Of a DNA stretch of 64,000 nucleotides, positions 24,564 through 33,798 are shown in pieces (positions within the stretch are counted from its first letter, which is position 1; every line of letters starts with the position of its first letter). Location: NCBI GenBank assembly GCA_010671905.1, contig JAAHII010000001.1, positions 6,782,026-6,846,025 on the forward strand. Direction: 5' to 3'. This stretch comes from Leptolyngbya sp. SIOISBB (lineage in GTDB: Bacteria > Cyanobacteriota > Cyanobacteriia > Phormidesmidales > Phormidesmidaceae). A program made the position numbers and the translations under genes. The notes under the pieces are model-generated. The model was not told the origin of the DNA. It did no database searches and worked only from the letters and a program-made list of their open reading frames with translations.

Positions 24564-25235
24564 ATGAGTTCATTTGATATCAGCGATCGTGACTATGACT
24601 TTAAATTGGGCGAATATATCGGTCGCGGCTGGGAAATCTTTAAGGCAAATGCTTTACCTTTTATTGGCTTCACCCTAATAACTTTTGTTGGCTTGGGTAT
24701 CATTTCAGCTTTACTGCCCCCGCCTCTGGGGAGTGGCAATCTCGAAGATGGTGGAGGATTAGGTATTGTCAGCAGCATTCTGCTCAATTTGCTAATCCCC
24801 GGCATTTATCTTGTTGCTTTCCAGATTGCCCGAAATCGTCCCACCGCTTTTGGTGACTTCTTCCAAGGCTTCAACCGTGCTTTGCCAATCTTAGTGTTAG
24901 CTATTTTGAGTGGCCTCTTAATTACGGTTGCTTCAATATGCTTCTTACTGCCCGGTATCTATCTGGCAGTTTCTTATATGTTTGCCTTGCCACTGCTGCT
25001 CGATAAAAACTTGGATTTTTGGCCCGCGATGGAAACCAGCCGCAAACTGATTACTAAGAAATGGTTTTCATTCTTTGGCTTTGCACTGGTACTGGGTCTA
25101 ATCAACTTTGGTGGGTTGCTATTAATCGGTCTCGGCTTCTTAGTGACGTTTCCGCTAACAATTTGCGCAACAGTAGCTGCTTATGAAGATATTGTGGGTC
25201 TCAATTCGGTGGCGGACAGTTCGCCAATTGAATAG
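24564..25235 (+). CDS. multi-pass membrane protein (DUF975-like)
   Basis: About 223 residues with roughly six hydrophobic segments after a soluble start (SSFDISDRDYDFKLGEYIGRGWEIFKAN). The pattern, an amphipathic helix GRGWEIFKANALPFI followed by paired helices with the loop RKLITKKWFSFFG, resembles the DUF975/GdpP-membrane-type families. Function is unknown. The ATG at 24564 is preferred to the TTG at 24528. It is followed by a very good terminator. Confidence 0.65.
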   Translation: MSSFDISDRDYDFKLGEYIGRGWEIFKANALPFIGFTLITFVGLGIISALLPPPLGSGNLEDGGGLGIVSSILLNLLIPGIYLVAFQIARNRPTAFGDFFQGFNRALPILVLAILSGLLITVASICFLLPGIYLAVSYMFALPLLLDKNLDFWPAMETSRKLITKKWFSFFGFALVLGLINFGGLLLIGLGFLVTFPLTICATVAAYEDIVGLNSVADSSPIE

Positions 25236-25280
25236 GTGAATTTCCCTATCCGAACTTTTGTTTCTATTTAGTCAATATCG

Positions 25281-25306
25281 GCAGAGGTTTCGGCCTCTGC
25301 TTTTTT
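25281..25306 (+). terminator. rho-independent terminator
   Basis: GCAGAGG (25281-25287) and CCTCTGC (25294-25300) form a stem followed directly by six T. It ends the membrane-protein gene. Confidence 0.9.
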
Positions 25307-25340
25307 CATGAAAAATGCTACTAGATGAAGGCGACAAGGC

Positions 25341-26123
25341 TTAGGCGTCTTGCTCAAGTTGATGAGCGATCGCAATAATCGTCTGTGTGAGGGGGTGTTG
25401 AGGATGATGCAAACAAAAAATGCCCTGACTCGCTAGCCCTGCTAATTCATCTGTGAGGTAGAGAATCCCAGCAACAGGATGTTCATAAGTATTCTCAAGC
25501 ATGTGTTTGACGACTTTGGTTTCAATATTCGGTAACACTAGCGAAGGTACCAGCCACGTTTTGGCGATTTCCAACTGTTCAATGACTTCTATCAAGACAG
25601 CGGCCCTTTGCAAATCGTAGGGATCAAGCTGTAACAAAATCAGCACCATATCGGCTAACGAAAGTCCCATTAGATTTTCATCCGTCAGCTCTGGCTGATT
25701 GTCAATCAGCCAAAAATCCAAAGATAATTCATGGCTCAATTGCTGCAGTAGATCATAAGGTTTCTCTAGGTCATACTGCTGCGGCAGCACTTGCCCCTGA
25801 GGAGCACTTTGCTTGAAGTAATGGCCCAGAGAACTTAGATAGATACCGGCAGACTGCGAATGGGGCTTATCACCGTGAAGATAGCGGTCAGCTTGCAGGG
25901 TTTTGGTTGAGCAAGTATCGGCGCTGAGCCACCAATAAGTCTGCGCATCACTTGAAATATCTGCCTCTAGTCCGAATAATGCGCGCATACCCCCCACCTG
26001 CAAATCAGTATCGAGCAACCCAACTCGATAACCGCGATGCATTAGGATAACGGCCAAATTAGCAACTAGATGAGAGCAGCCGATACCGTGCCGGCAAGCT
26101 TGAAGGGCAATCAGTCTGGCCAT
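25341..26123 (-). CDS. ParA/MinD-like protein with altered Walker A
   Basis: About 260 residues. The fold is that of ParA/MinD (deviant Walker) ATPases: ARLIALQACRHGIGCSHLVA, GYRVGLLDTDLQVGG (Walker A' region, switch Asp), DFWLIDNQPEL and LADMVLILLQLDPYDLQ. However, the P-loop that should read KGGxGK(S/T) reads CRHGIGCS, with Cys in place of the phosphate-binding lysine. ATP hydrolysis is therefore doubtful. There is no parB neighbour. Start chosen at the ATG at 26123 (MARLIAL). A role as a non-catalytic scaffold is inference. Confidence 0.7.
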   Translation of the reverse strand: MARLIALQACRHGIGCSHLVANLAVILMHRGYRVGLLDTDLQVGGMRALFGLEADISSDAQTYWWLSADTCSTKTLQADRYLHGDKPHSQSAGIYLSSLGHYFKQSAPQGQVLPQQYDLEKPYDLLQQLSHELSLDFWLIDNQPELTDENLMGLSLADMVLILLQLDPYDLQRAAVLIEVIEQLEIAKTWLVPSLVLPNIETKVVKHMLENTYEHPVAGILYLTDELAGLASQGIFCLHHPQHPLTQTIIAIAHQLEQDA

Positions 26124-26352
26124 TAGTTTAAGTCGCCGTACCAGCAGCAACGACAGTTACGACCCTGAACCTCAATAAATCTGATAAAGGAGATCGGTAA
26201 TCGATACGAGAATACACTGTTGAGCCACTCCTTTGGGCAGCTTATCATCGCTAACCCGCATCATTCTTGGCCACATAGTACGACACAGTTAAATCTTGGG
26301 TTCAGTGTAGCCTTATCTCCTGATGTCTTTACCTAAGAACATTGATTTTGCC

Positions 26353-26988
26353 TTACCGTCTTCGAGACTGCAGCTTCTGGTAAACCGCTGTAAGGTCAAC
26401 TTGGTGATGAGCTAAGGCCACCAGGGTGTGATAAAACAAATCGGCTACCTCTCCAGCGATCGCGTCAGCGTCATCATCCTTACAAGCCATGACAACTTCT
26501 GCGCCTTCTTCACCAATTTTTTTGAGGATTTTGTTGTCCCCACCCTGCAATAGTTTGTTGGTATAAGACTCTGATTGCGGATGCTGCTGGCGATCGCGAA
26601 TCACAGCAAACACTTGGGATAAAGTATCACCCGGGGGAGCGACCACTTCTCCAGCAATCTGGTGAAAGCAGCTGCGCTCTCCAGTATGGCAGGCAATATC
26701 TCCTACCTGCTGCACCGTAATCAAGAGGGCATCACTATCGCAGTCGTAGCGTACCGTGTGCACTTTTTGGAGGTGGCCAGAGGTCGCCCCCTTGTGCCAA
26801 AGTTCCTGACGAGAACGGCTCCAAAACCACGTTTCTTTGGTTTCCAGGGTTTTTTGTAAGGACTCCGCATTCATCCAGGCCATCATGAGGACCGTACCAT
26901 CCAAGTAGTCTTGCACAATGGCCGGTACCAACCCTTGCTCGTTATAGCAAATAGCGTCGAGGGGAATAGCTTTAGCAGATAAGGACAT
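26353..26988 (-). CDS. hisIE: bifunctional phosphoribosyl-AMP cyclohydrolase/phosphoribosyl-ATP pyrophosphatase
   Basis: 211 residues. The HisI domain (residues about 1-115) has [37 protein letters not shown] and [11 protein letters not shown] with its zinc/metal cysteines and histidines. The HisE domain (about 120-205) has [12 protein letters not shown]-like [20 protein letters not shown] and [11 protein letters not shown]. It catalyses the second and third steps of histidine synthesis. It is a single-gene unit here; hisZ lies elsewhere in the window. Confidence 0.96.
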   Translation of the reverse strand: MSLSAKAIPLDAICYNEQGLVPAIVQDYLDGTVLMMAWMNAESLQKTLETKETWFWSRSRQELWHKGATSGHLQKVHTVRYDCDSDALLITVQQVGDIACHTGERSCFHQIAGEVVAPPGDTLSQVFAVIRDRQQHPQSESYTNKLLQGGDNKILKKIGEEGAEVVMACKDDDADAIAGEVADLFYHTLVALAHHQVDLTAVYQKLQSRRR

Positions 26989-27038
26989 GGGCGATCGCGA
27001 TACAGATTAGCGTCTCTATTATCCTCTTTTGCGCTCCG

Positions 27039-28606
27039 TCATTTACCTTTCGAATGGGTTAAGGCAAAAATGGGTTGCGGCTGCGCTTTGCCCTTGAGAC
27101 TCATCGCCCCGAGCGGCACCGTGGCAAAATCGGCCTCAACATGCTCAGCTATCGCCTGATTCATCCAAATTTCGTTTTCTCCAGCGCGGCTCATGATGCG
27201 CGATGCAGTATTAACCGTATCTCCCAAAATGTTGAATTCTCGCCGTCCGCGCCGTTCCCCAATCTCTGCCGCAAACACGGCACCATAGGTGAGGCCAATA
27301 CGACAGGTAAGACGAATTTGCTGCCCCTGCACCGTCGGCGGTTTAATCGATTGCACCACATCACGAATCATCGTCATCGCCGTCGCTGCCCGATGGGGAT
27401 CACTCGGATCAGGGTTAAGTACGCCAAAGTGAATCAGCATTTCCGAACCAATCGAGTGGTAAGTGACTTTTTGCAAAATCCCGCCCTTCAGTTCAACGAT
27501 GCCATTAATGAGGGAAAATGCCTGCGAAAAGCAATCGACGATCGCCGCGATTTCCTCCGGCAACGCGTCATCTACCGATTCCGGCAGCCCCATGAGATTG
27601 ACAAAAGCCACAGCAATGGTGGGAAACGCGGGGGGAATGCGCCGCTCAGAAGCGGTATCAATAATCAACTGCAATACGGAGCGAGGCATATAGCTCGCCA
27701 ACGGTTCCACCCGCTGAATCGCAGTTTCAATTTCTTCCAACAAACCTGAAACACTACGGTCAAAAAATATGGAGGTGCTGCGCCGCCGGGCTACCGTGAT
27801 TTCATATTCACCTAGTTCTTCATCGCTGAGATTATCAATTACTAGCCAATGGTCATGGGTAGTCGGTTTAAGAGACACGCGATCGCCAAGTTGGTTTTTG
27901 ACCGCCGCAGTTAAGGAAACTTGCTGAATGCTGCCCGCCCCTTCCGCTTGCTTAGCCAAGGTAACGGCTCGCCCTAACAAGACATGGGCCATGCGCTGCG
28001 GGGTCCCGATATCAGCCGTCACGTATTGCCCCGTGTGAATACCCACGCGCATGTTCAGCGATAGCTCCCCCGATGTGTGGGAATATGCTGAAACGGGGCC
28101 ATCGCGCGCTGCATGCGCAAGCCCGTATTGAGAGCCTGACTGATATCTCGCTGCGGATCGCCAGTCGTGAACTGCACCAGCAACGCATCACCCGTAAATT
28201 CCAGCAAATTGCCGCTCGACTTGCTGATGATCTCAATCATGTCGGAGAAATAATTGTTCAGCACTCGCAGCAGTAATTCAGCGCCATTGAGGCCTTCTGC
28301 TGAACAGGCTTCCAGCAAGGGGGTAAAGCCAGCTAAATCGGTGAATAAGAGTGTCCCTTCTTGCCAGCTATGGCGGGGGTGTCCGGGTTCCGGAGGGTGA
28401 TCGCACACATGGCGAGGCACATAGTCAATCAGCACATGTTGGAGCGTTCGCAAATGCTCAAAAACTTTGGTCAGCATGACCGGTGAGGGGTCAACCCAGG
28501 CCGCTGCGTAGAGATTGGCGGGTAGTAACCATCGCAATTGCCGTTCTAACGGAAACAAAAAGTTAATCTGGGTATCGGTCACTGTGCCAGTTACCTGAGC
28601 ATTCAT
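27039..28606 (-). pseudogene. tandem class III adenylate/guanylate cyclase, frameshifted
   Basis: Two frames cover one protein. The first (28606 to about 28055) holds cyclase domain C1: LLFTDLAGFTPLLEA and LLEFTGDALLVQF. The second (28052 to 27039) continues with VGIHTGQYVTADIG and a second cyclase domain C2 (AVAFVNLMGLPES, YHSIGSEMLIHFG, RREFNILGDTVNTASRIM). An extra CA in the CACACA tract at 28074-28079 separates them; removing it joins HIPTSGELSLN to MRVGIHTGQ in one ~520-residue frame. The paired C1-C2 arrangement resembles soluble adenylyl cyclases of animals and cyanobacteria. If the shift is real, C2 could only be made by reinitiation at the ATG at 28052. Confidence 0.85.
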
Positions 28607-28879
28607 CCCTCAGTTTCCTTAACGTTAACAGAGTCTACACGCACAATCATGGTTAGTCCGGTTGGTTCTGAGATGCTCCCGCTAATTCCCTGTATACCCA
28701 GAGACTCTTGAGGAGTACACATTGCGCCTACAGAACGTCACATTGGTGAACCCCAAGAGACGCTAGAAGTCGAGCCATGGCCATGCCAGTTATGGGGACT
28801 CAACGAAAGTTTATGTATTCCTCAGATTGCATGGTGGCTTCCTTGTTAGGGTAAGGCGAAACGATATCAACTTCGGCTT

Positions 28880-29980
28880 ATGCGTCAGCTCGATCGCCTG
28901 CATATTGAAGTCACGAATGTCTGCAACTTCAAATGTGAATTTTGCCCAGATGCCATTATGGCCAGGCGGCGAGGACATATGTCTTTCGAGTTGCTCGACC
29001 GCTTGCTCAAGGAGATTGCCGATGAGCAACTCGCTCGCGTAGTCACCTTTCACCTCATGGGGGAGCCGTTCATTTATCCTCATATATTTGAGGGTATCCA
29101 CAGGGCGGTGACGCGATCGCTACGGCTACACCTGACCACCAATGGCAGCACGTTTCACTTGTTTCCAGACCATATTGAGCAGCTAGTGAAATCCGGGGTA
29201 CCGAAGGTCACCATTTCATTACAGACCCCCGATCCCCAGACGTTTCAGCTGCGGGGCGCACCCCCCAGATTACAATCTGAGGCGTATTTCGAGGGCATTA
29301 CTCACTACATCCAGGCGAATTTGCGATCGCCAGAGTCACCGACCCGAATCCATGTGAAGTTCTTAGACACCACACCTCATCCGTTTTTAGTGCCTCACAA
29401 ACCGTTGGACATCGTCGCGGGCAAAACCCAAATGAAGGCCGAGTTGACGACCTGGGCCGAGCGTCTACTGGGCGACTTTGCCGACAACGAAATTGACTGG
29501 CCCCAGATTCATCGCGGCATCCGGCGCTTTCGACCCGGGCGATGGCAACTCATGCCGCTGCATCCCAAGCTGGTATTAGAAACCTTCCCCCTCGACAGTT
29601 GGAGTAATGTCGAAACCGCCCACGTCACCCCCGCCCAATGGGGTTATTGCAACGGGGTTACTCAACAGGCTGGCGTCTTGTACGACGGCACAGTCGTCCC
29701 TTGCTGCAAAGATTTTGAAGGCCACATTCCTCTCGGCAATGTCACAGAGCAGCCCTTAGCCGACATTTTGGCCGATAGCCCAGCGTGTCAGTTACAGCAA
29801 GACTTTAATCGCTTACGTGTCAATCATCCGGTATGTCAACGTTGCCTGGGGGCCGACACGCCCACCAAGGCGACCCTGCGACAGATCGGCTCAGTGGCCT
29901 ATTTCAAAGCATATAGCCCAGTCATGCGACGGGTACACCCCTGGCTGGGGAGAGGTGTAATCCATTTGACCAGACAGTGA
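28880..29980 (+). CDS. radical SAM/SPASM-domain protein
   Basis: 366 residues. The radical SAM cluster motif is CNFKCEFC near residue 15 (CxxxCxxC). The middle follows the family barrel (HLMGEPFIYPHI, LHLTTNGS). The C-terminal SPASM-like region has extra cysteines: GYCNGV, GTVVPCCKDFEGHIPLGN, and VCQRCLG near residue 320. It should be an iron-sulfur enzyme using S-adenosylmethionine to modify a peptide or small molecule, but the substrate is unknown and no precursor peptide gene is apparent next to it. The adjacent gene downstream is nblA, 65 bases away. Confidence 0.85.
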   Translation: MRQLDRLHIEVTNVCNFKCEFCPDAIMARRRGHMSFELLDRLLKEIADEQLARVVTFHLMGEPFIYPHIFEGIHRAVTRSLRLHLTTNGSTFHLFPDHIEQLVKSGVPKVTISLQTPDPQTFQLRGAPPRLQSEAYFEGITHYIQANLRSPESPTRIHVKFLDTTPHPFLVPHKPLDIVAGKTQMKAELTTWAERLLGDFADNEIDWPQIHRGIRRFRPGRWQLMPLHPKLVLETFPLDSWSNVETAHVTPAQWGYCNGVTQQAGVLYDGTVVPCCKDFEGHIPLGNVTEQPLADILADSPACQLQQDFNRLRVNHPVCQRCLGADTPTKATLRQIGSVAYFKAYSPVMRRVHPWLGRGVIHLTRQ

Positions 29981-29991
29981 AATTTGTCAAT

Positions 29992-30025
29992 ATTTGTAAG
30001 CAAATGTTAAGTTAGCATTTGTAAG
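29992..30025. promoter_or_regulatory. direct repeat upstream of nblA
   Basis: ATTTGTAAG occurs at 29992-30000 and again at 30017-30025, 25 bases apart, in the 65-base gap before nblA. It may be a regulator-binding site; no NtcA-type GTA-N8-TAC site is evident. Confidence 0.3.
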
Positions 30026-30045
30026 GATATGGCAGAGGCTTCACG

Positions 30046-30261
30046 ATGGATTTGCGTAAAGAGCTTTCCCTTGAGCAACAGTTTGAGCTTCAAGTCTTTG
30101 AACAGCAGGTGCAGCAGCTTTCCCAAGCCGATGCTCATACCCTATTAGTGAAAATGCGCGAGTCCATGCTGTATCAGTCCGCCACATTCCGAGAAATTTT
30201 GAAGGATTCGTGGAGGGTGGATCAAGGCTTTGATACCGGGTTCAATGACCTGCTGACCTAA
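30046..30261 (+). CDS. nblA: phycobilisome degradation protein NblA
   Basis: 71 residues with the NblA helices: LSLEQQFELQVFEQQVQQLS, ADAHTLLVKMRESMLYQ and the C-terminal FREILKDSWRVD. NblA targets phycobilisomes for proteolysis under nutrient starvation. The length is slightly above the usual ~60 residues because of the C-terminal GFDTGFNDLLT tail. It sits in a short gene string after the radical SAM gene and before a small membrane protein. Confidence 0.92.
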   Translation: MDLRKELSLEQQFELQVFEQQVQQLSQADAHTLLVKMRESMLYQSATFREILKDSWRVDQGFDTGFNDLLT

Positions 30262-30294
30262 CCGGAATCAATAGCCATCTTGGAGGACACCACC

Positions 30295-30537
30295 ATGACC
30301 ACCCATCAGCTTTACCTGAATCAAGAAGATGCAACTCAAAATGCCAGTGGGATGGCGGTCATCTTCTTTTTGTTGGGGGCACCCAATATCTACAGTGCTT
30401 TGCGCCAGAGATCGCAGGCCCCTGCCACTAATATCAAAGCTCCGGTCTGGGGGATCGGCTGGGGAATTCTGGCGTTTGTCATCGCTGGTACTTGGGCTTG
30501 CTTGACGGCCATGGGATCAGGTGGGCCGGTCTCATGA
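30295..30537 (+). CDS. small two-helix membrane protein
   Basis: 80 residues with two hydrophobic segments (MAVIFFLLGAPNIYSAL and WGILAFVIAGTWACLTA). The ATG at 30295 is preceded by GGAGG at 30282-30286; a TTG at 30280 is less likely. I do not recognise the family. It is co-directional with nblA (33-base gap) and its end overlaps the convergent SLH gene by six bases. Confidence 0.55.
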   Translation: MTTHQLYLNQEDATQNASGMAVIFFLLGAPNIYSALRQRSQAPATNIKAPVWGIGWGILAFVIAGTWACLTAMGSGGPVS

Positions 30538-32718
30538 CGGGTTCGGCGACAACAGATAGTTTGATTGAATCATCGGGACTCGTTGTTGATCTGCTAGGGC
30601 TTGATAAACCGCGACACTGGTTTCGGCCCGAGTCGCAATTTGGTTAGGACGCAATCGGCGATCATCCGGTGCTGCGGTAATGAACTGTTTCGACAACGCG
30701 ATCGCGGTTTGCTGGAGCGCATACTGAGGCAGCACATTGCGATCTGGAAAGGAGGTTAGGGTCTCCTGAGCAGATGATGTGCCGAGATCGTACAGACCAT
30801 TGACCAAGGCCACCCAGATCTGAACTCGCAATAGCGGATGCTCGGGGGCAAATGTTTGATCAGGAAATCCGGCCATGAAGTTGCCACGGTAGGCGGACTG
30901 AATGACCGCCGCCGCCCAAAAGTCGGGCGGCACATCCACAAAGTTGATGGGGGGCCTCACAGCGGCAGGGGCAAACGCATTGACGATGAGCGTGGCAAAC
31001 TGCGCCCGCGTAATCGGGCCATCGGGATCAAATCGGCCATCACTGTAGCCGCTGACCAGATTGAGTGATGTCAATCCTTGAATAAAACCAGTCGCCCAGT
31101 GATCGTCTAAATCGTTAAAGGTGGGTTGGGTCGTATCTGGTCGCACAATGTAGGGAGACTGAATCTGTTCAGCCAGGCCGCTCGCGACCCGCCCCTGATA
31201 AATCAAGGCCGCCAGTTCACCGCGAGTCATCGTTTCGGCAGGACGCAGCAAGAGCGGCTCCGGATAGTTGACCACTAACCGCTGGCGGGTTGCCGTCGCC
31301 ACCGCATCCACCGCATAACTGGGAATCTGAGCGCGATCGCGGTAAATGCCAATATCATCCACTCGACCGCCAGATCGCCCCAGACCATTGGTCACGGCTA
31401 CGATGGCCTGAGTTCGGGTAATCAGCGCTTCTGGTCGCAGGGAACCATCGGGAAAGCCACTGAGAAATCCGGTGGTGTATGCCCGCATTAACGCTTCATA
31501 GGCCCAAAAATCCGATCGCACATCCCTAAATTGTCGCGGCGATCGCTGGCGCGGTCGGTCGGGAAAGCTCGCGGTCACGAAAGCGGCAAATTCAGCACGG
31601 GTAACGCTGCGATTAGGACGAAAAGTGCCATCGGGTAAACCGGCGATCACCTCAGCCGCGACTAAGCCATCGACAAAGGGGCCAGCCCAGTGATCAGCCA
31701 TATCGGCAAAGCGCGTTGAACCAAGTGGGACAACCGTCGGCGGCTCTAGTCGGTCATCGGCCCCTGGCGGATCGATTTCTGGGGCCGGAAAGTCCGGCTG
31801 GCGATTCAACAATAGCGGCGGCACTGCACTGGGATCAGGCAACTCGCTGGCTATCAGGTCAACCGGGCCACGCAGTTGCTGGGGCACAACATCGTTGCCA
31901 CAAGAGAGTAGCGATCGCGGCGTCGCATTATAGATATCCAGTTGTCCATTCTGCCGCACGGTATTAAGTCCCAGATCCTGCGATTGGCCAAAGTCAGCCG
32001 TCCCTCGATCAGTGAGGTGGATACCATAGGTCTGATTGAAGCGAATTTGGTTCTCTCGTAGCACCGGATTTGCCGTATCCGCGATCGCGAGGCCGATCTC
32101 GCAGCGTTCCAAACGACAAGCTCGAATCAAGGGCGCAGCGGCGTCTTGTATCCAGAGGCCAACCCGATTACGAATGCCCCCAACCCGCTCTAGCTGTCCC
32201 TTACTCTGGGTAAAAAAGACCATTCCCGCTTGGCCACAGTCTTCTAGTCGGCAGTCTTGCAGTGTAGGCAATACTCGATCAAGGGCCACGACGCCATACT
32301 GACCGCACTGGCGCACCACGACCTGGTGTACCTGCGGCTGGCCATCGGCTAACCAGAGCCCAATGCCTTGAGCAGCGGGATTCGTAATATTGACGGTGTG
32401 CAGCAGGGTCGCATCCGCCAGTAGACAAGTCACAGATTGCCGCCCTAACAAAGGATGCTGCAACTGGCCACCGCCCTCAAGGGTGACTCCAGGGCGATCG
32501 CCCACGGTGGCCCCACGCACCTCACAGCCAACCGGAATCTTTAACGGAAATTGCTCGCCGCTACGAGCGCTGTAGGTTCCCGTCGCAAGCTGTATGCGCG
32601 TCTCGCCGCGACTGCGTTGCAACGCCTGGGTTAAAGTTTTGAGCGGCTGCGTGGGTGAGCGACCATCACGATCATCTCTTCCCTGCTGCGGGTCAACGTA
32701 GAGCACCTGTCGAGTCAT
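30532..32718 (-). CDS. DUF1565 beta-helix protein with SLH repeats
   Basis: About 728 residues. The N-terminal third is a DUF1565/pectate-lyase-like right-handed beta-helix (starting VLYVDPQQGRDDRDGRSPTQ, with many short turn repeats). From about residue 360 onward six S-layer-homology-like repeats follow in two sets of three (for example FADMADHWAGPFVDGL, FRDVRSDFWAYEALMRAY, FNDLDDHWATGFIQGL, FVDVPPDFWAAAVIQSAY). SLH domains anchor proteins to the cell-wall polymer. Strikingly, neither the chosen start (32718) nor the longer form (32775) shows a signal peptide. Function unknown. Confidence 0.8.
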   Translation of the reverse strand: MTRQVLYVDPQQGRDDRDGRSPTQPLKTLTQALQRSRGETRIQLATGTYSARSGEQFPLKIPVGCEVRGATVGDRPGVTLEGGGQLQHPLLGRQSVTCLLADATLLHTVNITNPAAQGIGLWLADGQPQVHQVVVRQCGQYGVVALDRVLPTLQDCRLEDCGQAGMVFFTQSKGQLERVGGIRNRVGLWIQDAAAPLIRACRLERCEIGLAIADTANPVLRENQIRFNQTYGIHLTDRGTADFGQSQDLGLNTVRQNGQLDIYNATPRSLLSCGNDVVPQQLRGPVDLIASELPDPSAVPPLLLNRQPDFPAPEIDPPGADDRLEPPTVVPLGSTRFADMADHWAGPFVDGLVAAEVIAGLPDGTFRPNRSVTRAEFAAFVTASFPDRPRQRSPRQFRDVRSDFWAYEALMRAYTTGFLSGFPDGSLRPEALITRTQAIVAVTNGLGRSGGRVDDIGIYRDRAQIPSYAVDAVATATRQRLVVNYPEPLLLRPAETMTRGELAALIYQGRVASGLAEQIQSPYIVRPDTTQPTFNDLDDHWATGFIQGLTSLNLVSGYSDGRFDPDGPITRAQFATLIVNAFAPAAVRPPINFVDVPPDFWAAAVIQSAYRGNFMAGFPDQTFAPEHPLLRVQIWVALVNGLYDLGTSSAQETLTSFPDRNVLPQYALQQTAIALSKQFITAAPDDRRLRPNQIATRAETSVAVYQALADQQRVPMIQSNYLLSPNPS

Positions 32719-33009
32719 AGAGCATCGGCCTATCAAAGGCGTGAAAAAGGCCTTATCCAGAACCTGATTTCCCATGCAGAAGCTAAGAGTCGCCTACAGG
32801 GGGCAGACACCCCAAGCTCACCCTGCCATATTTATATGGTCTGGGCCGGATAACGCTGCCAAATTCTACTGCAGGTTGACGGTTCTCAACTCGCTAAACG
32901 GCAACAGCCTTGGGGTAAATGTCTCGTCAGCCGAACAGGACCGTAGGTCCGGCAGTCAGGTTGATATCATCTGGCAGGAAAAACCCTGTTAAGGGTTAAA
33001 CTGCAAACT

Positions 33010-33342
33010 ATGGTCAAGCCAGTCTTTGAGGAAATGACGGTGATCCAATTGGTGATCGGACTGAATCTGGCGATCGCCCTTGTCGGCTTCTGGCTCGCAT
33101 GGCGATTATGGCAGCTCAGAAAAACCCTGACGTCGGCTACGGTGGCGCTCGACACCTTAGAACGAGAAACCCGTTTAGCGCTTAGTCCAGAACAGGCTCC
33201 AGGCCAACTCTTAGAAGGCCGCGATGCCATTGCACTGGTACGCACTCGCTATCGCCGATGCCGACAGCAATTGCAACAACTACAGCAAATCTTTGCTACC
33301 ACAACCTTGATTTTGCGGCTGGTGCGGCGCGTTCGTTCCTAA
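33010..33342 (+). CDS. small membrane-anchored protein
   Basis: 110 residues with one N-terminal membrane helix (VIGLNLAIALVGFWLAW) and a basic, coiled-coil-prone tail rich in Arg and Gln (YRRCRQQLQQLQQIF). No family is recognised. It is the first of three co-directional small genes; the next two look YtxH-like and DUF948-like, which suggests a shared membrane-associated stress role by context only. Confidence 0.5.
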   Translation: MVKPVFEEMTVIQLVIGLNLAIALVGFWLAWRLWQLRKTLTSATVALDTLERETRLALSPEQAPGQLLEGRDAIALVRTRYRRCRQQLQQLQQIFATTTLILRLVRRVRS

Positions 33343-33441
33343 CAGCGACAGAGGCAAAATCGGTGATTAAATAGAGGGCATCTCGATAGGCTCTGCTTGT
33401 GATTGAGTAAGGCCGCAACGGGTGAAACAAGGAGAAAAACA

Positions 33442-33774
33442 GTGGCAGAGAACAAATCTGGAGCCTTTCTCGGCGGCGTCGTCATCGGTACAGCCATTGG
33501 AGCCGTCACGGGGTTATTGATGGCGCCACGCCCGGGGAAAGAAACCCGTCAGTTTTTACGCAAATCCGCCGATGCTCTACCTGAAATGGTGGAAGATCTG
33601 GCGACTTCTCTACAGCTGCAGACTGGGCGCTTATCAGAAACCTCTCAGCGGCGTTGGGAAGATACTTTGGGACGCTTGCGAGACGCGATCGCCGCCGGGC
33701 AAGAAGCTTCGAAGCGAGAATATGATGACTTGGTCGCCCAGGAAGAGCGTCCCGCTAACGACTACGACAGTTAG
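33442..33774 (+). CDS. YtxH-domain protein
   Basis: 110 residues from a GTG start at 33442, which has AAGGAG at 33429-33434 with a 7-base spacer (the frame opens earlier at TTG 33403). The N-terminal glycine-rich hydrophobic segment AFLGGVVIGTAIGAVTGLLMAPRPGKETR is the YtxH hallmark, here quoted only as its key parts GGVVIGTAIGAVTGLLMAP and PGKETR. The rest is a charged coiled-coil. YtxH proteins are stress-associated in Firmicutes; their cyanobacterial role is unclear. Confidence 0.75.
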   Translation: MAENKSGAFLGGVVIGTAIGAVTGLLMAPRPGKETRQFLRKSADALPEMVEDLATSLQLQTGRLSETSQRRWEDTLGRLRDAIAAGQEASKREYDDLVAQEERPANDYDS

Positions 33775-33798
33775 ATTGATGGCCGTTGATGGTGCGTT

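Noticed and set aside
27075-27749. 224-codon frame on the plus strand
   Set aside because: Antisense to the cyclase gene, Arg/His-rich translation typical of a shadow frame.
28811-29101. 96-codon frame on the minus strand
   Set aside because: Antisense to the start of the radical SAM gene, which carries CxxxCxxC on the plus strand.
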